From the NCBI RefSeq assembly GCF_037325665.1, contig NC_090255.1, positions 26,085,125 to 26,149,124 of the forward strand: 64,000 nt of DNA, in the 5' to 3' direction. This stretch comes from Littorina saxatilis. Taxonomy: Eukaryota; Mollusca; Gastropoda; Littorinimorpha; Littorinidae. Shown here in pieces: positions 56,901-64,000 of the stretch (position 1 is the first letter of the stretch; each line of letters begins with the position of its first letter). The position numbers and the translations under genes are program-made. Below the pieces are notes generated by a model that was not told the origin of the DNA, made no database searches, and worked only from the letters and a program-made list of their open reading frames with translations.

Positions 56901-58349
56901 GTGTGTGTATGTGTGTGTGTATGTGTGTGTGTCAAGAAATCTTTGATCCTTGTCATTCCCTCTCGCATACGAGCAGAGTAAGTAGGTGTGTGTGTGTGTG
57001 TTGTGTGTGTGCGTGGTGTTGTGTGTGTATGTTGTGTTTTGAGTGTTGTGTGTGTGTGTTGTGTGTGGGTGTGTAGTGTAATGTGTGTCAAGAAATCTTT
57101 GATCCTTGTCATTCCCTCTCGCATACGAGCAGAGTAAGTAGGTGTGTGTGTTGTGTGTGTGCGTGGTGTTGTGTGTGTTGTGTTTTGTGTGTGGGTGTGT
57201 AGAGTAATGCGTGTCAAGAAATCTTTCATCCTTGTCATTCCCCCTGGGATACGAGGGGAGTAAGTAGTTGTGTGTGTGTGTGTTGTCTGTGAGTGTGTGT
57301 GTTTGTGTGTCTGTGTCTGTACATGCATCTGCCAAGAAATATTTGATGGTTTTCATTCTCTCCTGGTATAATTTAATCATTTTGCTGACATTTGATGTGA
57401 TGTAATCAGTGATGTGATGTGTTTTTATGTGTGTGTGTGTGTGTGGGGGGGGGTATCTGTGTGTGTAAGTGTGTTTGTATGAGTGTGTGTGTTTGATATG
57501 TTATTTTTGTGTGTGGTTTGTGTGTGTGTGTTTTATTGGCAGAAAATTTCATTTTTGCAAACAGATTTTGATGCCAACTTTGACATGCTTTTTTTCCCAG
57601 TGGATCCGACGGTATGTTTGTTGCTGAGGACTTCAAAAGTCTTGTGGATGCCGTGGACTATTTCAGCCTGATGACATATGACTACAGCTCAGGAGGACAG
57701 TACGTATAGGTTATGTTCTGTGTCTTGATATCACTGTGCTGAGCATAGGTATGATTAGCAGTAGTGTGACCACTTGTGTTTGTGTGAAGATGAATTTTTT
57801 CTTTAAAGGTACTGAACTTGTCAAATCCAGGTGCACGGAGCCCCTGGGGCTTTTTAGTCATACCTCAGGCAGCTATCCGTTAGAAGAACTACCAAGTTTC
57901 ATTGACTTGCACCCAAAGAGTCAAGAAGTGCGATTTTTTTACGAATTAATTTCATACTCGGACCCGGCTGGTCTTGGCCTATTTTCGGATCTAAATTTAG
58001 ATCAGGTAGATCACCACATCATGCACAAAAAGACACGTCACAACTATGTCAGACGTCATCATGAGTTTGTGTAAAACAAAATGGAGGCCGGAATCACTCA
58101 GTTGAATCGAACTCCGACCAAACACCACATAATAACTAGGTTAATTTATGCACTCGCGTGAACAAGAAACTGTCGAGCTTCACAGATGTCGTCGTTGGGT
58201 AGTTTTGGGTTTGTTTTACTACCATATGAGGATTTTTTAAACTGTAAATGCACTCAGCTGCAACAAAAAACGCAAAATGAAGGCTGTGAGCTGCACTGTG
58301 CCTTTAAGAGTTTGTGCACTAGTTTGTGTGTGTGTATGAGAATGTACGT

Positions 58350-58391
<42 letters not shown>

Positions 58392-61300
58392 GACAGAAAT
58401 GTGGAGTTAGTTTGTAAGAATAGCTGGAGAAGTAATAATTATTCCTGGTGTGTGTCGGTGGTTGTAAGTATGTGTGTCTGTGTACATGTGCCTGTGTGTG
58501 TGTCACTGTGTGTGTGTGTACATGTGCCTGTGTGTGTGTCACTGTGTGTGTGTGTGTTGCCTGTGTCTGTCTGTGAGATTGTGTGTGCATGTCTGTGTGT
58601 GTGCTTGTGTGTTTGTGTGTGTGTGTGTGTGTATAAAAATACATTTGTACATGTATATGTGTGTTCAAATGGGTTACTGTGCGTGTGTGTATGCACTTTC
58701 AGTCAAACATGATAGCGTCTACCTGTGTGCATTATGTGTATCGTTTACAAATCAGTATACATTTGTACACTCGATCGTATTAACACATCTCTTTGCAATA
58801 TCAATTAACACAGAATCTTAAATGCACAATTTTCTTTTCCACAGACCTGGTCCCAACAGCCTGTGTGCATATGTGTATTGTTTACAAATCAGTATACATT
58901 TGTACACTCGATGGTATTAACACATCTCTTTGCAATATCAATTAACACAGAATCTTAAATGCACAATTTTTTTTTCCACAGACCTGGTCCCAACAGCCCA
59001 ATAGAATGGGTAGAGAAGTGTGTGGAAGCGATTTCCCCAACCAACAACCCAAACCATAGAGGAAAGATTTTATTGGGACTCAACTTTTACGGCACTCACT
59101 ACACTATTCCACCTACCAGAGTGGACCCAATACTGGGAAGAGAGTAAGAATGGATGTTATTGGTGTTTGTGTGTTTGTGTGTGTGTGTGTGTGTATGTTT
59201 GTGTGTTTGTGTGTGTGTTTGTGTGTGCATAAGTGTGTGTGTGTGTGTCTTAGTGTGCGAGTGTGTGTGTGGATGCATCTCTGTGTGTGTGGATGCATCT
59301 GTGTGTGTGTGTGTGGATGCTTCTGTGTGTGTGTGTGGATGCATCTGTGTGTGTGTGTGGATGCATCTGTGTGTGTGTGGATGCATCTGTGTGTGTGTGT
59401 GTGGATGCATCTGTGTGTGTGTGGATGCATCTGTGTGTGTGTGTGGATGCATCTGTGTGTGTGGATGCATCCATGTGTGTGTGTGGATGCATCTGTGTGT
59501 TTGTGTGTGTGGATGCATCTGTGTGTGTGTGTGTGGATGCATCTATGTATGTGTGTCTTGGTGTGCAAGTGTGTGTGTGTGTGTATGTGTTTGTGTGTGT
59601 GTGTGTGGATGCATCTGTGTGTGTGGATGCATCTGTGTGTGGATGCATCTGTGTGTGTGTGTGGATGCATCTGTGTGTGTGTCTTGGTGTGCAAGTGTGT
59701 GTGTGGATGCATCTGTGTGTGTGTGTGGATGCATCTGTGTGTGTGTGTGGATGCATCTGTGTGTGTGTCTTGGTGTGCAAGTGTGTGTGTGGATGCATCT
59801 GTGTGTGTGTGTGGATGCATCTGTGTGTGTGTGTGGATGCATCTGTGTGTGTGTGTGTGTCTTGGTGTGCAAGTGTGTGTGTGTGTGTGGATGCATCTGT
59901 GTGTGTGTGTGTGTGTGTGTGTGGGTGTGTTAGACTTGCCTGGATGTGTGTGTGTTTGTGTGTGTGTGTGCATGTGTGTGTGTCTGGGTGTGTTAGTCTA
60001 GCTGGCCTGGATGTGTGTGTGTTTGCTTGTTTCACTGTGTGTGTGCCAGTGTGCATGTGCGTGTATGTGTGTGCGTGTGTGTGTTTGTGTGTGTGTGATT
60101 TAAACTTTGAATCATGACTACTGTTCTTGGCATTGTTTGTTTGTTTTTCTTGTGTTTTGTTTGTTTGTCTTTTTGTACTGTTATTTGCTGTTTTTTGTGT
60201 GTCTTTGTAGGGGTTCACTTATCCGTGTCTTTTCCTGCGAGGACTGTGTGATTTTTGCTTCTTTGTGTATCGGCCTAGATATTCCATGTATTCTGGATGC
60301 GCTCTTTCTTGTTCTGTGAATGTGTGTACAGTTGAACCTGCCTTGGCAACCACCTCTCGATCACGATTACCTGCCCATTAGGACCACCTGTCCATAAGGA
60401 CCATTTTTGGTGGGTCCCTTGGTGGGTTGTTATAGACAGGTTGGACTGTACAGTAAGTGTTAGACATACATACTGAGTTTCTGTTGATGTGAGGTCATAT
60501 TTAGAACACAGTTGAATGTTTTATTGCTTCTCGAATACTGGACTTCTTTCTTTGTTGTCCCAGTCTGGTGGATACACTGAAGAAGCAACAAGCAAAAATA
60601 ACCTGGGATCCTGTGTCAGAGGAGCACATCTTTGATTACAAGTGAGTCATACTGATGGGGTCTTCTTCTTCAGCGTTATAAATTTTGTTTTGTTTGTTTG
60701 TTACTGAAGGGTCAATTTTGATAACCTTCACTTCAAAACTACATGTACCTGCAATGTATACAATTTTGATCCAAAAGGAGTCGTTTTGTCAAAGGGGCCA
60801 CTGTACATTTCGCAGAGTAAAACCAGCACATTCTGTAATTATTATCATTAACTGATGTCAAGAAAGTCGGTAGGGATCGAGACAGCTCAGTCGGTAGTGA
60901 ACTGGCTTTGAAATCAGTTTGTTGCTATCGGTGTGGGTTCGAATCCTGAGTTGGGTGAGGGAGTTTTGACTCACATGCGAAGCAAAAGTGAGTCTATGTA
61001 CTCACCCGAGTCGTCCGTCCGTCCGGAAAACTTTAACGTTGGATATTTCTTGGACACTATTAAGTCTATCAACACCTGATGTGGCCTGATGGTGTATGGT
61101 TACAAGATCTCAAAAAACATGTGCGGCAACTTGACCTCACTTCAAGTTCAAGGTCACAGGGGCCGTAATTGTCTTAAAAACGACCATTTTTCACATTTTT
61201 GCATTTTTTTCTGAAGTTATCGAGAATGGCAACCTTAGCTATGTATGCTATACAGGGCAATGTAAGCCCTATCTTTGGACACCAGTTTGGTTGACCTTGC

Positions 61301-62659
61301 TTCAAGGTCAAGGTCGCAAGGGTCCTTTAAAGTTGGATTGTATACATATTTTGAAGTGACCTTGACCCTGAACTATGGAAGATAACTGTTTCAAACTTAA
61401 AAATTATGTGGGGCACATGTTATGCTTTCATCATGAGACACATTTGGTCACATATGATCAAGGTCAAGGTCACTTTGACCCTTATGAAATGTGACCAAAA
61501 TAAGGTAGTGAACCACTAAAAGTGACCATATCTCATGGTAGAAAGAGCCAATAAGCACCATTGTACTTCCTATGTCTTGAATTAACAGCTTTGTGTTGCA
61601 TGACCTTGACCTTGGGTCAAGGTCACATGTATTTTGGTAGGAAAAATGTGTAAAGCAGTTCTTAGTGTATGATGTCATTGCTAGGTTTAGTTATTTGACC
61701 TGTAAAGGTCAAGGTCAAGCATGTGAGTCGTATGGGCTTTGCCCTTCTTGTTTCCCCAGAGTCAGCTATGTGCAGATTGACTGATCTCCTCTAGCTGTGT
61801 CCAAACATCCCTGTGTGCACACATACGCACGATAAAGATCCAAAGTTCACAGCAAAAGTCTTAGGACTTGGGAAAACATTTACACAGTCATGCAAGCACA
61901 AAAAGGGTAGCAGCCTGAGAGGAAGCAACCTGAATTTCCATGAGGGTAACCTCACAGAACTAAATGATAATTACAGCCGAAACCCCCTTTTAAGACCGCC
62001 CAATTTAAGACTACACGTACAGGTCTCCCTTTTAAAACCTTGCTTTTTCACATGTTTTATTGATAACTAATTACCGGCACGGTTGGCCTAGTGGTAAGGC
62101 GTCCGCCCCGTGATCGGGAGGTCGTGGGTTCGAACCCCGGCCGGGTCCTACCTAAGACTTTAAAATTGGCAATCTATAGTGGCTGCTCCGCCTGGCGTCT
62201 GGCATTATGGGGTTAGTGCTAGGACTGGTTGGTCCGGTGTCAGAATAATGTGACTGGGTGAGACACGAAGCCTGTACTGCGACTTCTGTCTTGTGTGTGG
62301 CGCACGTTATATGTCAAAGCAGCATCGCCCTGATATGGCCCTTCGTGGTCGGCTGGGCGTTAAGCAAACAAAAAACAAAACAAAAAAATTGGTAACTAAT
62401 TAAGCCCTGTAAATGTACCCCCATTTTAATACTTTCTTCTTCTTAAGACCTGATTTCTCATATTTTTGAGATTTTAAAAGAGGGGTTTCATTGTAACCTT
62501 ACCTTACCTTGTTTCAGGACGGCTATAGGACGGCATCTGATATACTACCCCACTCCCTACTCCATCCACAGGCGTCTGGAACTCGCCAATAGGCTGGGCA
62601 CAGGTGTTTCTATCTGGGAGATAGGCCAGGGCATGGATTTTTTCTACGATTTGTTCTAA
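50154..62659 (+). CDS. CHID1: chitinase domain-containing protein 1 (SI-CLP type, GH18-like), 11 coding exons
   Basis: Exons: 50154-50270, 51666-51806, 52272-52404, 52762-52803, 54049-54155, 55903-55964, 56776-56868, 57601-57699, 58982-59143, 60564-60641, 62518-62659. Joined, 1176 bp give 391 aa (human 393) with consistent phases. A signal peptide (about 1-25) is followed by TLSKSDKG, as in human CHID1 (TLSKSDAK). GH18 barrel: [85 protein letters not shown]. In strand 4, where active chitinases have DxxDxDxE, it reads FQGAVIEIW, keeping one Glu (E190) without the Asp residues. Known family role: saccharide-binding chitinase-like protein sorted through late endosomes or secretory granules, without clear chitinase activity. 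An acceptor seven bases before the ATG implies a non-coding first exon. Two of its splice sites are tandemly duplicated. Confidence 0.96.
50658..51007. mobile_element. CAGGGTTT MITE, copy 2
   Basis: Same ends and interior as 38845-39177, with an AC tract; in CHID1 intron 1. Confidence 0.82.
51110..51440 (+). mobile_element. mosaic SINE (head of one family, body and tail of another)
   Basis: 51141-51215 matches the head/body of the SINE at 8560-8828 (CCCCACGTTCGG, AGATTTATTTCTC). From about 51240 on it matches the AGA-tail family (31556, 38035). Confidence 0.75.
51441..51600 (+). repeat. (GAA)n microsatellite grown from the SINE tail
   Basis: About 52 pure GAA units directly after CCCACGAACGCA. 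Confidence 0.95.
51666..51806 (+). CDS. CHID1: CHID1 exon (aa 40-86)
   Basis: Encodes [20 protein letters not shown] to VLGYVTP; phase 0 at both ends. Confidence 0.94.
51888..52044. mobile_element. ACAGTGGAACCCCC MITE, CHID1 intron 2
   Basis: Near-perfect inverted ends TACAGTGGAACCCCC / GGGGGTTCCACTGTA, with TA at both ends. Confidence 0.87.
52272..52404 (+). CDS. CHID1: CHID1 exon (aa 87-130)
   Basis: Encodes [20 protein letters not shown] and PVWLQAKRK. Confidence 0.95.
52457..52615. mobile_element. ACAGTGGAACC MITE remnant, CHID1 intron 3
   Basis: Interior (AGGAGGGAGTCTTAAAATGG) and right end (GAGAGTTCCACTGAAG) match the family; left end decayed. Confidence 0.65.
52762..52803 (+). CDS. 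CHID1: CHID1 42-bp exon (aa 131-144)
   Basis: Encodes [13 protein letters not shown]. The gtgagt donor is followed within about ten bases by a family B repeat. Confidence 0.94.
52811..53684 (-). mobile_element. family B element starting 8-10 bases after the CHID1 exon 4 donor
   Basis: Full-length copy reversed relative to 17251-18120; CRE-like TGACGTCA at 53048-53055. Confidence 0.88.
53812..53991 (+). repeat. (CA)n microsatellite with ATGTACATA interruptions
   Basis: CA tracts separated by four ATGTACAT blocks. Confidence 0.95.
54049..54155 (+). CDS. CHID1: CHID1 exon (aa 145-180)
   Basis: Encodes [20 protein letters not shown] and [12 protein letters not shown]. Confidence 0.95.
54323..54649. 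mobile_element. MITE, GGTTACGGTAAC family, copy 3
   Basis: Ends AGGTCTGTTTACGGTAAC and (reversed) AGGTCTGTTCACGGTAAC. Confidence 0.8.
54650..55492 (+). mobile_element. family C element with TCAAGGTCA repeats, copy 1
   Basis: Starts TTTTGACTCACATGCGAAGC, ends GGGCTTTGCCCTTCTTG. About eight AAGGTCA half-sites on both strands; a (GTCCGGAC)n palindromic tract near 54713-54749. No ORF. Confidence 0.85.
55903..55964 (+). CDS. CHID1: CHID1 exon (aa 181-200), degenerate catalytic strand
   Basis: Encodes [20 protein letters not shown], the GH18 strand 4 motif position. Confidence 0.95.
56085..56468 (+). mobile_element. SINE with AAATAAAGAAAG tail, CHID1 intron 6
   Basis: Near-identical to 34697-35066, in sense with CHID1. 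Confidence 0.9.
56548..56740. mobile_element. ACAGTGGAACC-family MITE remnant with a G-rich tract
   Basis: CATTTTAAGACT and CTTTTAAAATCTTAGC interior; near 56700-56732 a G-rich tract and TGTCACTGTG replace the clean end. Confidence 0.5.
56776..56868 (+). CDS. CHID1: CHID1 exon 7 (aa 201-231)
   Basis: Encodes [20 protein letters not shown] and LVIPPGIRA; ends GCAGA|gtaagt. The last 46 bases and the donor are repeated downstream. Confidence 0.95.
56822..57375 (+). repeat. tandem copies of the CHID1 exon 7 end and its donor
   Basis: The 46-base exon end (CAAGAAATCTTTGATCCTTG to GAGCAGA) plus gtaagtag recurs at about 56933, 57088 and 57213; a decayed copy without donor is at 57331. (TG)n separates copies at 110-155 bp spacing. 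Confidence 0.93.
57601..57699 (+). CDS. CHID1: CHID1 exon 8 (aa 232-264)
   Basis: Encodes [20 protein letters not shown] and [12 protein letters not shown]. Confidence 0.94.
57800..58312. mobile_element. possible MITE with TTAAAGG ends, CHID1 intron 8
   Basis: CTTTAAAGGTACTGAACTTG at the left and GCACTGTGCCTTTAAGAG at the right are roughly inverted; TTTAA flanks. Interior of unknown origin with a 112-aa open frame. Confidence 0.45.
58330..58655 (+). repeat. (TG)n microsatellite
   Basis: Interrupted TG tract with a duplicated 43-bp unit around GTACATGTGCCTGTG. Confidence 0.93.
58723..58998 (+). repeat. 137-bp tandem duplication including the CHID1 exon 9 acceptor
   Basis: 58723-58860 and 58861-58998 are near-identical. 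Both contain TTTTCCACAG|ACCTGGTCCC at 58845 and 58982; only the second continues into the exon. Confidence 0.95.
58982..59143 (+). CDS. CHID1: CHID1 exon 9 (aa 265-318)
   Basis: Encodes [20 protein letters not shown] and [10 protein letters not shown]. Its acceptor and first 17 bases also occur 137 bp upstream. Confidence 0.95.
59160..60100 (+). repeat. (TG)n array punctuated by GGATGCATCTG
   Basis: More than 20 GGATGCATC blocks at irregular spacing between about 59270 and 59900, with a longer unit containing CTTGGTGTGCAAG about six times. Open in several frames on both strands by composition. Confidence 0.95.
60330..60455. mobile_element. MITE, ACAGTTGAACCTG type
   Basis: Ends TACAGTTGAACCTGCC / (reversed) TACAGTCCAACCTGTC. 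Confidence 0.75.
60564..60641 (+). CDS. CHID1: CHID1 exon 10 (aa 319-344)
   Basis: Encodes [20 protein letters not shown] and HIFDY. Confidence 0.94.
60874..61905 (+). mobile_element. tRNA-headed SINE interrupted by family C copy 2 (60963-61751)
   Basis: Head GAGACAGCTCAGTCGGTAGT with B box GGTTCGAATCC at 60874-60962; its body resumes at 61752 (CCCCAGAGTCAGC, GTGTGCACACATACGCACG). The insert has the family C ends and TCAAGGTCA blocks; TTT flanks both sides. Confidence 0.85.
61977..62498. mobile_element. ACAGTGGAACC-family MITE split by a SINE (62074-62390)
   Basis: MITE halves carry CCCCCTTTTAAGACC and GAGATTTTAAAAGAGGGGTT. The SINE starts CCGGCACGGTTGGCCTAGTG, ends in a poly-A-rich tail, and is flanked by 12-bp duplications GATAACTAATTA (62062) / GGTAACTAATTA (62391). 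Confidence 0.9.
62518..62659 (+). CDS. CHID1: CHID1 exon 11 and stop (aa 345-391)
   Basis: Encodes [20 protein letters not shown] to GMDFFYDLF followed by TAA. Confidence 0.95.
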
Positions 62660-63410
62660 GTATTGCTGTTAATGTTAATTGCTTTGCTATAATTTGTCTC
62701 CAGTGTTGACTTCGTTATTGTGTTGTGTTTGTTTAATTGTCGCTTCTTTGTGTATCTACCCAGACAATCAAGTTATTCCTGTGGTGCTCTGTATTCTCCC
62801 TCTGTGTCTGTGTGTATATTAAGTGTTAGACGTTGAGTTTCTTGAGTTTGTATGATTTTGAAGTGTAATCAGAAAGGGAGCAGAAAAAATAGTTCAAAGG
62901 GAGAACAATCATGGCTAAAAACAACAAGAAACAACAGATAAATGTCCAGAAAAAGAAATATCACATGAACAAAGTTAAGAAAAGAAAGCAAAGTATAAAG
63001 AATGAAAATGAAAAATATGCATGTATCAATGTTAGAACGTACAATGTATTACCAAATCTCCTTTCATAGCGTTATCTGTAATATTTCTTTTTGTTTTGTT
63101 TTAATGAAGTTTTAAAGAGTGTGATAGCGATCAAGCTGATTGTTAATTTGCTATGAAGGGTGAATGAATTAAAATGTAAAATGTAATTGTTGTTATTGAA
63201 GATGACACTAACTCATTAACTGTCTATTTGACAAAAATGGAACTAATAAAATAGTTGTGTTGGTAAGAATGTTATGAACATGAAATATGCAAGGAGAGAA
63301 AAGAAAACAAAACAGATTATACTTGTTTTTGTTGCCTGTGGATTATTTTGTTTGTAAGGGTTGGTTTGTAATGGTTGTTTTGAGGCCAACTCATATGAAA
63401 AGGTACGCTA
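62660..63410 (+). other. CHID1 3'UTR and downstream sequence
   Basis: AT-rich; no repeat or gene recognised. Confidence 0.5.
63245..63250 (+). terminator. candidate CHID1 poly(A) signal AATAAA
   Basis: First convincing AATAAA after the CHID1 stop, giving a 3'UTR near 0.6 kb that is AT-rich and otherwise featureless. Confidence 0.45.
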
Positions 63411-63411
63411 C

Positions 63412-63466
63412 TATATAACCTCGAACGGTTGAAAACGACGTTAAACACCAAATAAAGAAAGAAAGG
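63412..63466 (+). mobile_element. SINE tail fragment
   Basis: Only GGTTGAAAACGACGTTAAAC, ACCAAATAAAGAAAG remains. Confidence 0.75.
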
Positions 63467-63784
63467 TACGCTACTATGTTGCTAACAGGGTATGTAAGTA
63501 AACATAGTTTCCTCCCCTTAACCGTCTTCAGAAGATAACGTTATCGTGTTGAGAATTATTTTTGGGTTGAGAATGAAGTAGTCTTATTTGTTATAAATGA
63601 GAAAGAAAAGGATAGTTGGTGAAAGTCAGTTATAGGGAAGGAAAGCGCGTAGAAAGGAGTAAACCGAAAGGCATAAAAGGATTTTAAATTATATAAATCA
63701 AAGAATTGTCTTGCCACAGCAGTATTGACTACAGGCTTCATGGACAATTTAAAGGAAATTTGTATATATGCACCCTGTTGTGTC

Positions 63785-64000
63785 TTCTTCTTCTTCTTCT
63801 TTGTTCATAGGCTTAGACTCCCACGTTCACTCATGTTTTTAGCACGAGTGGATTTTTACGTGTATGACCGTTTTTACCCCGCATTCAGGCAGCATACGCC
63901 GATTTCGGGGGAGGCATGCTGGGTATTTTCGTGTTTCTATAACCCACCGAACTCTGACATGGATTACAGGATCTTTTCTGTGCGCACTTGGTCTTGTGCT
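63785..64000 (-). mobile_element. AGA-tail SINE running off the window
   Basis: (CTT)n, then the reversed body shared with 38035-38270 (CGCATTCAGGCAGCATACGC, GAACTCTGACATGGATTACA). Confidence 0.82.

Noticed and set aside
56933-57268. Exon 7 copies as extra CHID1 exons
   Set aside because: They lack acceptors and would insert repeated residues not found in family members; treated as decoy donors.
57736-58074. 112-aa frame in CHID1 intron 8
   Set aside because: Lies within a candidate MITE, has no recognisable motif, and begins in (TG)-rich sequence.
59099-60218. Open frames of up to 322 aa on both strands (His/Thr- or Cys/Val-rich)
   Set aside because: They are translations of (TG)n/(CA)n with no stop-bearing units; the same applies to those at 5510-6235, 7501-7743, 10532-10974, 15885-16468, 53723-54058 and 56813-57380.

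Overview
This is nuclear DNA from an animal with intron-containing genes and dense repeats, most likely a gastropod mollusc. I infer this from the tRNA-headed SINE types, the many (TG)n, (GA)n and (AAG)n tracts, and proteins close to, but distinct from, vertebrate homologues. One repeat family (copies at 17251-18120 and 52811-53684) resembles one I associate with periwinkles (Littorina); that is recollection, not a search result. No bacterial, organellar, rRNA or CRISPR signal is visible, and no LTR or capsid-bearing element was recognised.

Layout. 1-11150 is intergenic: MITEs, SINE pieces and microsatellites. 11233-14213 (+) is a two-exon rhodopsin-type GPCR (385 aa) whose 1.8 kb intron is built largely from two minisatellites, one copied from the donor junction and one from the acceptor junction. 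14214-20540 is repeats, including a LINE fragment and a telomere-like hairpin. 20806-22533 (+) is an intronless RING/B-box TRIM-like gene (575 aa). 22534-32314 is repeat-rich and probably holds the convergent 3' ends of the TRIM gene and FAF2. 32315-49499 (-) is FAF2/UBXD8 in 13 coding exons (447 aa). 50154-62659 (+) is CHID1, a GH18-like secreted protein in 11 coding exons (391 aa). FAF2 and CHID1 are head to head and share an intergenic region of about 650 bp with three ETS-like sites and an E-box. The rest is repeats and a SINE running off the right edge. All splice junctions of the three spliced genes were placed by hand: introns obey GT-AG, phases agree across every junction, and the joined lengths match family lengths (human FAF2 445, CHID1 393, from memory).

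FAF2 acts in ER-associated degradation and lipid-droplet turnover with p97/VCP. CHID1 is a secretory or lysosomal chitinase-like lectin. Apart from the shared promoter nothing ties the genes functionally.

The most unusual signal is recurrent: tandem duplications that begin inside a coding exon, cross the splice site (or the stop codon) and continue into non-coding DNA, so an authentic junction is followed or preceded by several near-perfect decoys. It occurs at both ends of the GPCR intron, at the CHID1 exon 7 donor, at the CHID1 exon 9 acceptor, and in modified form over the TRIM stop codon. Other points of note are a repeat family carrying many nuclear-receptor half-sites, an element whose ends are fixed by a paralogous empty site, nested insertions with target duplications, and a poly-C/G minisatellite in a FAF2 intron.
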